A stretch of DNA of 64,000 nucleotides, taken from Tetmemena sp. SeJ-2015 (taxonomy: Eukaryota > Ciliophora > Spirotrichea > Sporadotrichida > Oxytrichidae). The notes below the pieces were generated by a model. The model was not told the origin of the DNA. It did not search any database and was given only the letters and a program-made list of their open reading frames with translations. Positions 52,531 through 63,681 of this stretch are shown here, piece by piece. The position numbers and the translations under genes are program-made. The number at the start of each line of letters is the position of its first letter. Position 1 is the stretch's first letter. The DNA lies in the NCBI GenBank assembly GCA_027382625.1, contig JAJKFJ010022367.1:1-64000 (forward strand). The letters are read 5' to 3'.

Positions 52531-53041
52531 TCTTATAGGGTATGATTAAATAATAAATAATTTCAACTCATAAGAAGAGGAAAAATCAGTGGAATTCGAA
52601 GAAAGGGAAAATAGATTGAGAAAATTAAGATCGAAAGTTCAGATAAATATCTTTAGAAGTTTGAATACTCAAAAATTAAATGGAATTTAGCTTTTTATCA
52701 TAATGAATTTTACTCTGGAGGAGATATTGAGATGCGGAAAAAAGTTCAAGTTAATCATTTAAAAACAAATAATGCCAAGGTTCAAATTTTAATTTTCCCT
52801 TTTTTAATTTTTATTCAAAAGACATTATGTAATTAGTGATTTAATCGTATGAAAGAATTCACATGTTACAAAGTTCTCTATGAAACCTTTCAATCTTCGT
52901 AATTATACATTCTATTTTGAAACAGTTAGCTTTCAACACTTATTTTCAACTCTTGGCTGTGTGAAGAAGCAAGCATTTACTCTCTCAATTTGCTTAATAG
53001 TTAAAGTTAAACCACTTTGGTTTGCTCTATTCGTAATTGAA
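52531..53041. other. Intergenic, AT-rich
   Basis: Lies between the starts and stops of two minus-strand genes. I see no supported coding frame, repeat or RNA gene. Confidence 0.55.
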
Positions 53042-54677
53042 TCAATCATTCTCATAGATTTTTGCCTTGCAGAGAGGACAAATCAGCTTGATTTTGAGCC
53101 AGTCGTTGATGCATTTGGGATGGAACATGTGCTTGCACTTCATCTGTTTCATTTGACTGCCTGATTTCAAATTCTCCATGCAAATAGCGCATTTCTCCAA
53201 TTCTGCACCTTCCTCAGGTGAGTATCTCTGGCACTCATAAGAGTTAATGATGTTGCGGATTTCACTCTCGCTGGGCTAGGGCTCGTCTCCCTCATAATCA
53301 CTGTTTGGCATGTATTCTACTCCCACATCATCTTCATCATCGCTTTAGTACTGCATCTGCTAATCTTGATAGCCTTAGTAGGTTTACTGCTGCTGTTAGG
53401 GGTATTACTGATTGCTTGAGTAATATTGCTAGTTAGGCATGCCGCCAAAGCCACCCATATTGTGTTGCTAATGTCTTGACTGCTAGTTTTAAGTGAACTG
53501 AGGGGGGTTTACATTAGAGGACATGAAATTCATTTGAATGTTAGGGCCTACATTCAACAAGGTAGAAGGTATAATAGGCATCCCAGACATACCCATACCC
53601 GGAAGTCCGCTTAGAAGGTTGGGCAAATCATTTAGTATTCTCTGTACACTTGGGTCTAAGTTAGACATGACATTTTGAGGAATGCCGCTATTGAATGTCT
53701 AAGAATGTTGATAATGCTGCTGCTGTTGTTAATGTCCAGTCTGCTGATTTTGATTATGGCCTCTGCTGTTGCCCTAGTTTTAAATCGTGTGATGATGATG
53801 GTGGCCTTAATTATGCGTATGTTGATGATGGCCCTGATTATGAGCGTGCTAATGATGACCCTGGTTATGCATGTGCTAATGATTCTAAGGTTGATGGTGG
53901 TGATGATTGTGCTGCTAGTGCTAAGCATGTGGCTGGTGCTGAGTGTGCTGATGATGATTGCTTGTACTTTGATGATGGTGATGGGGCTGATTGTTCTTGT
54001 TAGTTTAGCTTTGAGTTGAGGACTGAGTGAAAACACGTGGACCTGAGGAGGTGGTAGTCTATCCATTTGGACCTAGGTTAATGGAGGTATTAGTATATTA
54101 GAAGACGTTTGTAACAGAATTGACAGTATTAGTAATCAAGTATGGCTCACCCATTTGTCCAGCAGCTCTATACTCTCTAGGAGCATTCTGAGGTTGCATG
54201 CTTTCATTGTAAGCCTGATCTGAGGAGCTTCCATCGTTAATTAAAAAGGGACTTAGGAAATAACATAGCAAAAATGGATTGATACAATCGTTATCTCCTT
54301 AATTAGATCCGCGATTTGCTCTGCGCTCGTACTGCTTCCTTTCCTCGGTTCTTCTCTGATTCTCATCTCCATCGCTGTCATTTTCATCGTCATCATCATC
54401 GTCGTCCTCGTGCTCATCGTCCTAGTTGTCGCTGTCTGAATCTGAACTTGAGCTCTAAGATTAAATATATCTTCTACTCATCACTCTTTACATTCTATTT
54501 TAATATTATAAAACATGGAAAACACTTAAGTGAATCACTCTTATAAATGCTAGTGTATTTAATATTTAAAGCTACTGGAGTCATCCTGGTTGTTGCCTCC
54601 TCTGCCTTGGTGGCCTGCTCCTCTATCTACAAGAAAGAATTAGAATTCAAATAGAAGTCATCAGAAATAGAAACCAT
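53042..54677 (-). CDS. RING-H2 E3 ubiquitin ligase with His/Asn/Gln-rich tandem repeat
   Basis: The C-terminal RING-H2 finger reads CAICMENLKSGSQM, then CKHMFHPKCINDWL and CPLCKAK (about 53190-53060), the C3H2C3 zinc pattern of E3 ligases. Start 54677 (MVSISD) joins through a GAT-pointer IES to RGAGHQGRGGNNQDDSS. An acidic Ser/Asp/Glu stretch follows (about 54460-54370). Further on are TNTVNSVTNVFQYTNTS, then a repeat region (about 54000-53720) of HNQGHHQH-type units, then MGMSGMPIIPSTLLNVG and a Gln/Tyr-rich part before the RING. The stop is TGA 53044-53042. A break near 54540-54480 and another near 54280-54240 are probable IESs. The RING is firm; substrates are unknown. Confidence 0.88.
53720..53990 (-). 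repeat. Tandem His/Asn/Gln-rich coding repeat
   Basis: Imperfect 27-30 bp units encode HMHNQGHHQ, HAHNQGHHQ and HTHNQGHHHHH, flanked by QHNHHHHQPQNHQ and NSRGHNQNQQTGHQQQQ. TAA and TAG serve as Gln codons within the units. Confidence 0.85.
54628..54662. other. IES, pointer GAT on the minus strand (35 bp)
   Basis: ATC (plus strand) at 54625-54627 and 54660-54662. Removal joins the start MVSISD to RGAGHQGRGGNNQDDSS. Confidence 0.65.
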
Positions 54678-54980
54678 AATCTTAAAAGTGGCGAATTTAG
54701 TGTCACAAGCAAAAGAAAGCTCTGAAAGAAATACGGGAATCTGGACAACCTAGTATTTAATATTGTTTTGAATTCTTAGGTTAATTAAATAAACTGAATA
54801 AATGTGCCTCTTTAAATGATGGCTTATAATAAATGAGATAATAAGATTAGGGTTTATAAGTATTGCCCTCTGGAAGGCAGCACAGCTGGTTCAGTCCATA
54901 ACCCTTTATATGAATTTCTGCTCAGACTTAATAAGTCATTGAGCTCCTCCTCCCACTTAAAGTGTGGAAGCTTATTGCTC

Positions 54981-55811
54981 TCACATACTTTGAACTCCGT
55001 TGCTGGCATTTTAGTTGAGGTATTGGCAGTTGCTGAAAGAGTTGTTATAGCCAGTGTCCTTGACGTTGCCGAGGATCATATTGATGAACTTGTTATTGTG
55101 GCCAGTCACCTGCAAGTTGTCAATGCGCAGTCCCTACATCTCATTGTTGTGGCCTGTCACAACAAAATTCTAAACCAATTAATGAGTAGCAGGGCGATTA
55201 ATGTTATTGTTGACCTAAGGGATGGGTCTAGCAGGATTTGCCTGGTTCTTTTGCTCCTCTCTGTTCTGGGGCTGACTTCTAGAGGCCTGATTAAGGGGAC
55301 CCTAGCTGGCCAGATTAGGTCCAGCCCCCTAGGGGAATGAATCCTGGGCGTATTCGGACATATCAGTACTTTAACTGTTAAATGATGAATCTAATGGGTT
55401 TTGGGGATTGTTGATGTTAGGAATGAAGCTGGGATTCTGCGCAGGTTGAGCTTACTCTTGGTTGTAATAGACCTTGTTGTTGTGGCCGACCAAGTCAAAT
55501 TTGACTACCAAGTTCTGCACGAAGATCTTGTTGTTGTGTCCATTGACCTGGAAGCCTTGCTGTGCGCCAGTGATGCGCTTGTTCTAGTTGTGACCGTTGA
55601 TGTTGCCTGAGGGGAGATTCTGTCTGTTCATTTGTGGATTGTGTTGTTGCTGCTGGTAATGATGTGGTTGCTGATGTGGTATGAAGTTGGGTTGATTGTT
55701 GTTGAAGTTAAAGTTGAAGTGTGGTGCTTAGTGATGATTTGACTAGTGCTAGTGGTTGTGGTGGTTGTGGTTGTTGTTGTTACTGTTGTGTGCTTAATTA
55801 TTATTCTGCAT
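54981..55811 (-). CDS. GHNN-repeat protein (possible beta-helix), Asn/His/Gln-rich N-terminus
   Basis: Start 55811 (MQNNNQAHNSNNNNHNHHNH). The low-complexity N-terminus is followed by repeats built on GHNN: NINGHNQNKRITGAQQGFQV, NGHNNKIFVQNLVVKFDLVG, HNNKVYYNQ and, after a Pro/Gln-rich spacer, VTGHNNEMQGLRIDNLQVTG, HNNKFINMILGNVKDTGYNN. The spacing (about 10-20 residues with alternating hydrophobics) suggests a repeat solenoid such as a right-handed beta-helix; that is inference. The frame reaches TGA at 54983-54981. Beyond it another frame encodes SNKLPHFKWEEELNDLL down to about 54870. A 4-bp insert between GT repeats would join them, so the real C-terminus may be longer. No family is named with confidence. 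Confidence 0.7.
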
Positions 55812-56385
55812 TCAAACTCAAACCAATTTATACTCCTTCTCACACCTCACTTTGAATATTTGAGCTTATTGCCAGAATATAAAAGATATACAAGTCTTAA
55901 AAATGCAAAGTTATAATGAATTTTTTTGTATTCAACTTTTTAAAGTTTTAACATTTTTTTTGTCAAACTCAAAGTGAGCGATTTAAATAGTTGAAGGTGT
56001 ACTAGTGGTGATAGTAGGAGGACAGATGAAGCCTTTTTTAGGAGAATAATAAACTAATATTAATTTAAATTATAACTATTTCACAAAATTTAAGCCCTAT
56101 ATCTTCCCTCTGTCCACCACTACTTATAGACTCTAATTTTACTTCAACAACCCGAAAAGAAGCTAGCAACCAATTATCCCTTCTCGAACATTTATCCTTT
56201 TTCTCTTTTTAAATCTCACTTCTTACGCATCGCGTGTGTGATCGATCGTTTTGGTTAAAAAGAAAATTAATGAAATTCTTGAATTGACAGTCCAGAGGTT
56301 GATATAAAGATATTTTAGGAGCCCTAATCTTGAATTTCCTTGAATTTAATCAAAGAAACGAGAAAAAGAGATACAAAAATTAAAA
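55812..56385. other. Intergenic between divergent genes
   Basis: AT-rich spacer upstream of both the GHNN-repeat gene (-) and the DDB1-like gene (+). I see no coding frame or RNA gene. It should contain both promoters. Confidence 0.55.
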
Positions 56386-59300
56386 ATGATGATGTACCCT
56401 TACATTCACACGGTGCAGCAACCTACCATGTTTATAAGAGCATTTGCTGCTAATCTCACTAAGCCTTACACTCAGAATGTTATTTTCATTTGTTGCTTCT
56501 ACATTTCTTTTTGAATGAGCGCTTAAAGAATAACTTGATCCTCTAGTATCCAGACGAAATCAGGATCTATGAAATAAACCATGAAGAAGTGAGGAGAAGA
56601 GAAAACTCAATGCAAGATCTAGAAGCAATTGGAAATGATTAAGTAAGCTTTGTCCATGATTTTAGCTTGTTCATAATTTAGGCAGATAGCTTTGAAAAGA
56701 TTTACAAACTTGCTCATACTGAAAAGATCAACATGAAGATACTCGCGCTCAAGAAACTGAGTCCTCAATAGTCAGAAATGCAAATGGAATAAGAGGAGCA
56801 GTTCGATAAATTGTTCATGATGACTGCTGACTTGAAGATGCACATAGTTTGCTTTGATAAGGAAAGCTCTAAGCTGCAGATTTTGTCATCCTACACCCTA
56901 GATATGAGCACTATATCAAATTTATTTTCTTTGTTATGGGCAAAGGGTCTTAGGTTTTTAATGAAGTTGCATATATCACATATGATAAAGAAAGGTAGCA
57001 GATCCTGCTCGTGTTCTAAAGTAACTATGTCCTTGTAGTGGACATAGATGAAAAGGCAGATGAAGATGGCAGAGTGCGAAAAGAGATTGTGAATTACACT
57101 CTGAGCGAATTCAATAGCAGCAATTATCTCAAGATTAAAAGGATCAACTTCAAGCATTAGAAGAAATAGTTTAGCCTATAAATCAAAGTACTTATAAACT
57201 ACTTAAGATACTTATTATAGTTGGTATCCTGTATGAAGAATAGTAGTCTTCTCGTATGATGAATAACTCAGTAAACTGTAGACTAGCATTATATCAAGTG
57301 ATTGAGCAATAAAAAGAGGAAGAGTTGACTCATCAAGTCAAAACTTTAGAGATGATCTTAAATGTGGACCTTGGTTTTAATGGAAGTCAGAACACTGGAT
57401 ACTCAGATATGTTCTCTAAGGCCAATTTCTACGATTTCTCATACTCAAGCTTAAAGCAGCAGCTATTTATATTCAGTGATATCGGCTTTTGGACTTATCA
57501 TTTTTTAATTTCATTAACTACTTATGATTTGAAGCCAACCTTAGTTACAGAGGACATCCTGTCTTTTTCTGACTCTATCAACCCAGGCTTTTCTAAGTTT
57601 GTCCCTCTCGACTTGCAATTCGACGAGCTAAAATGGCTTTCAGACTCTTAACTCCTTATGTTCTCAGATGAAGAGAAGCAAGAGATTGTTAAAGTTGAGA
57701 TAAACCCTTAAACTGGTTAGATAGGATTGCAAAAAACTTCTTTTAAAAGTTCCAAAAAATTCAGAACCTTAAATCCCAACGCCTACTCAGTTAAGCTTTC
57801 TCAAAATTTGCTGTTCAGAGTATCTCACGATTTCAATCATCAGTTCATCATATTTGGAGAAGAGGTTAATTAGTCATCCTATGAAGTTATAGACGAGATG
57901 CAAAATTTTGGCGCCATAGTGGATATGAAAACATTCACAGATGGAAGTCGCTTTGTCCTTTAAAAAGGCTAAAGTGGAAGCAGGATAAGTGAATTTTAAG
58001 ACAAGCTTGAATTAAGTGATATAAGAAAGATTGAATTACCTGAGGAGGTATTGCTTTAAAATATTAGAGTAGATTATGGAGGAGTGGTGCTAACTCTAAA
58101 CAATGGAGAAATAGAATGTGATGTTCTTTAGAACAATAACAATGATTTTGAGATAATAGACTAGAGATAAGCTATCGAAGGCTTAGACAAAGGAAAAAGG
58201 GAAGTTTGTGACAACTAGAAATATAGACTAATATTCGACAGATAAGAAAGCCACCTTTTACTGGAGGAAAGTTCCACTAATCATCATATCGCAAAACAGA
58301 AGATTTAAGACAAAGAATTGAAAACTATGGCTTTAAATTAAGACCAGAAGGATTAAGATATTGCAGTACTTAATTTTTGGAATGAATCACTCGTTTACTT
58401 TTACCTCTTGCCTGAGCTCCTTGATCCAGTCTTTTGCTTGAATGTTAACCAGCACATGCCATCACTGATAAATAACTCTATTCAAAATCTCAAGCTTCAA
58501 ACCTTAAATTAACAGCTTCGCCTCTTCATTTCCTTCTCAAATGGATACTTGCTAATCTTTGATGTGTACCCGCAGATCCTGAAAAACTACAAGATGTATA
58601 ATATAGATCCTGCACTATCTGTGAGATTCAATTCAATCATCAAGGCAGGAACATACATACATGGTTTGGTTTTCTTTGAGAACTTAGAATCAGTTTTAGT
58701 CTTGAGCGATGAGACTCTAATAATCTAGGAGGATAAAGTTAATGGCAAAATTTCCAGCGATAAAGGAAAGCTCCAATAGAGGAGAATTCAAGTCATAGAC
58801 TCAAAAACCGAAGTATTGAGCGAATTCCAACAAGCCTTTGATTTAAAAACAGGCAAGGTAGCTTTGAAAAGTAATAGCTAGCTTTATATAGTAAATTTGA
58901 ATCAATAAGAACTCTAAGAGAGCACATTATTAAAGATTGTGTACTAAACAAGTACCATGATTTAGAAATTTGATTATATTCCAAGCAGAGGAATACTTGT
59001 AATAAATGAATTCGATTCTATGCTAGGATAGGGATACATATCATTTTTAAAGTTTAAATTTATTTACCCTCCTTGTACTAAAATAGTGAAATTACTTCAG
59101 AATGATTCTCACCAAATAGTCTAAGAAATTAATTATGATGAGGACGAATATCCCTCATCTCTACTTATCTAAGATTTCACAAACTCCGATCTTATTATAT
59201 TCGTGGGAACTTCAATCGATTCTGGCTCATAGAATAAATCTTATGCGCCACAAAGTGGTCGCCTCCATACCTTTTATCTCTCAGAATAAACTGATGAACT

Positions 59301-60395
59301 TCCTGCAATTAGACTCAACGCTTAGCAAGTGAATGGTGGAGTCTTAGATTTGCAGATCGTCCAGCTAGAGGAGGAAAAAGTTTTGATAATGGGCATAAAT
59401 TCTTCAGTGGCTCTATACTCTTTGAAAAAGGCAGAGGAGAATAGGAATTATGAGCTATCAGAAGAATTAATAGACATTATCAAGTAGCAGACTTATGTCT
59501 ATAAGGTTAAAAGCAATCAGAATATGATCATGGTCTCAGATATTATGAAGTCACTCACAGTTTATAAAGTAGATAAGGAGAATATCTTAAAGAGAGGCCA
59601 TAAATAACTTTCCTTATTTGCAAGAGACCCAATGAGGAGTTGGTGCCTTGACTCTGTGAAATTAGATGAGCTTTCCTTCTTAGCCATCGATTTGAGTATT
59701 TATTTATTCACACCAGAATGTTGTAATTAAAAGCATTTAAAATCCTTATGGACTTAAAAATGATGAATGCAAGGTCTTCGATTTCAACAGCGGACGCTTC
59801 ACAGCCTCTTAAGTGAATGTACTCAATGATTAAATCTTACAAGACAAGGAGTCTTCTGAGAATACAAGGAGACCAGAAGATGCATTCATTTCTCATTAGT
59901 ATCTTCAGTCTCAGACTCTTCCCAAAAATCAGTCCTTCTTTTAGAACAAAGAAAATATAGACCTAGATTAAACCTCCTCCCTCAAAGAAAGGATGTGCGG
60001 TTCGATGGGGTTTTTCGGTACTTTGGTCTTTTTAAATTTTAAATCCCTCAAGAGAACGAAAGATCAAGGGAATTTTTTGCCTTTTTAAAAAATATTTTCA
60101 TAGTTTCTTCCTTCTTGCTTGATTTTTAAATTTTGCCTTTTTATTTGAATTTATCCCCCCTTTGCAAATCGTGGGACTTCATTTCTCAATTTGAGGCTCT
60201 TAGCTACAGTGATCAGTGTTAAATTGCTCTACAGATTTAAACTAAGCTCAAAAGCACTTATTCAAACTCTGATAAGAAAGAGACGCAAGACAACTAAGAT
60301 ATTTCTAGGCTATTTTTATTTATAAAGAGAGCGTTTTAGACATTTATGTGTCGGCTTCTGAGATAAGATTACTGCTTGAAATGCTTAAAGTTTGA
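56386..60395 (+). CDS. DDB1/CPSF-A (MMS1) family WD-propeller protein
   Basis: Large protein of the CPSF-A superfamily: DDB1 (CUL4 ligase adaptor), CPSF160 and SF3B3. The N-terminus MMMYPYIHTVQQPTMFIRAF leads to NNLILQYPDEIRIYEINHEE. Further markers are LTADLKMHIV-like (56815-56850), KFVPLDLQFDELKWLSDSQL (57600-57660) and NGGVLDLQIVQLEEEKVLIM with GINSSVALYSL (59340-59430). DDB1-like LFARDPMRSWCLDSVKLDEL and SFLAIDLSIYLFTPE follow (59615-59720). The last segments, SQFEALSYSDQCQIALQIQT (60185-60240) and YKESVLDIYVSASEIRLLLE (60320-60390), fit the C-terminal helical domain and end at TGA 60393-60395. An AT-rich, T-run-rich insert (about 60010-60180) separates them. Other breaks lie near 56500, 56640, 56900, 57190-57290 and 59720. 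DDB1 is the best guess within the family. Confidence 0.75.
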
Positions 60396-61056
60396 GCAAA
60401 CTTGATTTCATGACCTCAAAGCACACTTACTAACCTGAGCATCGTGCACATTCCCTCCCTCTCTCCCATTCTTGAATGTTTAAATATTCAGTTTATACAT
60501 TTGTAAAAAGGATTTATATACTTTGATTAACCAAATGAATTACAATTTGAGATAAAATTAGCAAAGAAATGCTAGAAATTAAAATTAATTCAGGAATATA
60601 TAATAAGCCTAATAAAATTCACAACCTCAGTAGGATTTAAAAGACAATCAAAGGTAGAAACTTATTGTAGAAGAGAGAGAAGAGTCTAGGTTAACCTAAA
60701 GCCACAGCCATAATAAACAAAGAGATAGATTTTAATCACCCTATTAAAATAGAATGCAAACGTTTTAGAGCATCCCTCAAAATCATGAAGGTTTCTCAAA
60801 TCAAAGTCACCATTAAAGTCATCCTTAAAGAGGTAATTAAAGAGATTTTTAAATTAATGGACATAATTAGAGAAGCAAATCACCTCAACCTTAATTTCGA
60901 TAAAGTGGGCATTAGAATATGACCCAAAATTAGGGATTAAATAAGTAGTAGTAAGTAAACTAATAAGCGAGAAACTAATAGCTACACCAAGGTGATAATA
61001 ATGAAGTTACATACATGCAGCAAAGAGCTTTTTATTTTATGCTTCTTTAATTCTTC
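60396..61056. other. Intergenic; weak minus-strand open frame
   Basis: AT-rich. On the minus strand a TGA-free frame of about 110 codons (about 60920-60596) reads VICFSNYVHQFKNLFNYLF and so on, but has no clear start or family. It is not improbable by chance at this base composition. I do not call a gene. Confidence 0.5.
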
Positions 61057-63560
61057 ATGTATGACGGAGATGACATTGGGAAATGCAGATAGCTTTTCTT
61101 TTGTCTCTCTCAAGCTCATGTCTAGAATCGACGAGTCTGCATTATAAAACCAGGTTTGAGTTATGATAATTGTGGGGCCCGTCATTTTTAAACCTTTGAT
61201 CTAGCTCCAAACTTATTCTCCGGTAAATAGCTCTAAGCTATGTATGATTTGCTTGAAAAGAATGGTTTCATCGATTAGATGACTGGCTATTTCTATCCGA
61301 TAGCAAACGCTAAAGAAGAATAAGGCCTTGAAAAAGTTCATAGAGACATTTTGCAATTCGTTCTTGAAAAACTTCCCTTTCTAGACAAAAAGAAGTTCCT
61401 AGATTTGAGAACCGTGTGTTAAGAAATTCGGGAACTGAGAGAAAGATAGCTGCTGGAATATCCTGACATACCTTTGCAGCCAATGGAAAGTGAGGAGAGA
61501 TAATCCTTCGGGAATAGAATGTCTTAAAACGATTAAAATGGGATGAGATAGCCTTTTAGATAGACAAATGGACGAGGAGGCTTTTAAAGACCTTAAAATA
61601 ATCGAGCATATTAGAAGCCCATGTTTCATAATTAAGAATAGAGTCTTTCATAAGACTTCTTGCTTTAGAAACCCGGTCCCAGAAATATGAGGAATGACAG
61701 AAATCAAGAAAGGTCGAGATAGAGTTAAGCTCCTTAGTACTAGTCACCTCTCTTAGCGGAAATAAATGCAAATTAGCATATGTATTCTCCTCCAATAGAT
61801 AGACATTTTAGAGAATCTGCTTAATATCCTTAAAATGGCTTTCAAAATCCAAACTTTCAACAAAGACCTAACAATTCATATCAAAGAGGTGATATCTCAG
61901 GGATGTCTACTCAAGTACCAGCACCCTTTAATCCCTTCAAGGATTCGCTTTAGGAGTACTTGAAAGTTAATGTCCCTCTTGCTTAGATCCCTTAAAAAGT
62001 TTCAGAGAAAATGGACACTTGTGTCTAACCTACTAAGAATAAAAGAGTTTCAAAGTCTAAAATCTAAAAGTCTTAAGAAGTAGTGGGAACTTCTAATTTT
62101 GTAGACTTAGATGAAGAAAGAGAGGATTCACCTCCGAAGCAAGAGAAAAAGCGTTTGTAGAAAAGGGTTTCAAAGCAAGAGAAAGAGAAGTTAAAATAGA
62201 TGGCACAAAATAAGTAAGAGCAAAAGGGAAGTGAGAAGATCCCAGATCCTTAGATTTAAAGTGCATCCTTTTTGTAAATCAATGATGAGTTGACTGTCAT
62301 GAATGGAGACATATTTGCAAAAAATCTAAGCCAAAAAGCAACCAAAGAGTCACTGAAGAGTAAAAATGCGAAGACTGGAACTAAAAGAGATTCTTCCAAA
62401 ACAAAAAAGTAAGATAAAAATGGGGAAAAGGTAAATTTTATCCTAAAAAGAGACTTAAGAATGATGGCCAATTTTCTAGTCCATCTATAATTCTGAAACC
62501 CTAAAATGAGAAAAACAAGCCTAACTAGAAGTCGTAAGAATAAATTATTGAATCACTCCTAAGTGACATTTCAAAGAGTTCTAAGATATCTCAAGAGAAA
62601 TCAAAGAGTTAATCACTCACCAGTCTTAGCGAGCATGCCAAGAATTCTAGCTTATAAAGTCTTAAAGAGCAAGAGACTAATCATAAAACCCCTATTGAAG
62701 AAATTTAAGATGCTTCAAGTGTGCAAAATGCCTACTCTTAGCGGGACTTAAATGAAGTTGATGTGAGTTTTGAAGATTATAGAGTGAGCTCAATTATCCA
62801 AGATGGCTAAAGAAGCAAAAGCAACTCAGAATAGTAAAATTCAGAGAATGAAACGGTTCTTTAAATGCCAAGTAATAATTAATAGGAAGAAGATAGACTA
62901 TAAACTTAAGATTAGCAGGTTTCAGAAGGAATAAAACCAATTGACTAAAGAGGCGACAATGATCTATTTGAATATTAAAGCTCTTTGACAGTTAATTAGG
63001 AATTGAATGGGAAATTCTTTAACTTTGACTATGGGGATGTGCAGAGGATTTCTGATAATTCCCTGGGATAAGAATTGAGTTAAAAATTAGAAAATTAGAT
63101 AGACAAAGAATAGAAATAAAATAGTGGCCAGCAATCTACAGATGAAATCATGATCGAAGAAAGCTCAAGATTTTAAGATTTGCTAAATCCTGAAGAAGAA
63201 ACTCCATAAACTAAAGATAGATCTAAAGATAAACTCGATGTACAGGATTAATTTTTAATTTAAGAGGCTTAGAGTACTCAAGTTAATGACAAAGAAATAT
63301 AGATCGATTTTTAAAATGATTTAAGTTTCGATTAATAGGTAACGACGTTAGAAGTAATCGCAAAAGATAAGAAATAATGTTAAGATAGTGGATCTTTGAA
63401 AGCCAGGCTAATGTACTATAATAAGATCCTATATTTTGAAAATCCCCTCTAACAATAAATGAAGGATTCAATCAATCCCTAGTTAGAAGATGCCTATTTA
63501 TTTTTAAATGGGTAAAAGTATTCTATAAATTTTGATTTCTCCACCTTAAATTAACTCTGA
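61057..63560 (+). CDS. Large charged Ser/Lys/Glu/Gln-rich protein, unknown, with ordered N-terminus
   Basis: Start ATG 61057 (MYDGDDIGKCRQLFFCLSQA). The N-terminal 200 residues look globular: GLSYDNCGARHFQTFDLAPN, LFSGKQLQAMYDLLEKNGFI and YPIANAKEEQGLEKVHRDIL. An Arg/Asn/Gln-rich stretch follows (NDQNGMRQPFRQTNGRGGFQ), RGG-like and possibly RNA-binding. Then comes a long Lys/Ser/Glu tail (EDSPPKQEKKRLQKRVSKQE; SKNAKTGTKRDSSKTKKQDK) and an acidic C-terminal half ending at TGA 63558-63560. Breaks near 61630-61780 and 62425-62460 are probably IESs. TAA and TAG codons are abundant. I do not recognise a family. Confidence 0.6.
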
Positions 63561-63681
63561 TCTCTATTTATTCTTCTTTTTCATTAAAAACGAGCTCATA
63601 CTTTGATAAATTATTTAAACTTAAATTTATACTTACTTGAATCAATAACAAAATTCGATTATCTATCTTGATCTATCTTGT

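Noticed and set aside
53656..54066. Long open frames on both strands over the His/Asn/Gln repeat, including plus-strand Met/Leu/Val-rich ones
   Set aside because: They are shadows of the repeat in the RING-H2 gene; only the minus-strand frame leading into the RING motif is protein-like.
54939..55610. Hydrophobic plus-strand open frames
   Set aside because: Antisense shadows of the GHNN-repeat gene; the minus frame carries regular repeats and Gln use of TAA/TAG.
60596..60920. Minus-strand open frame of about 110 codons
   Set aside because: With TGA as the only stop, such a length is not rare by chance; it has no start, no family features and biased hydrophobic composition.
61399..61795. Leu-rich minus-strand frames
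   Set aside because: Antisense of the plus-strand gene at 61057-63560, whose frame is continuous with its N-terminus and Lys/Ser-rich tail.
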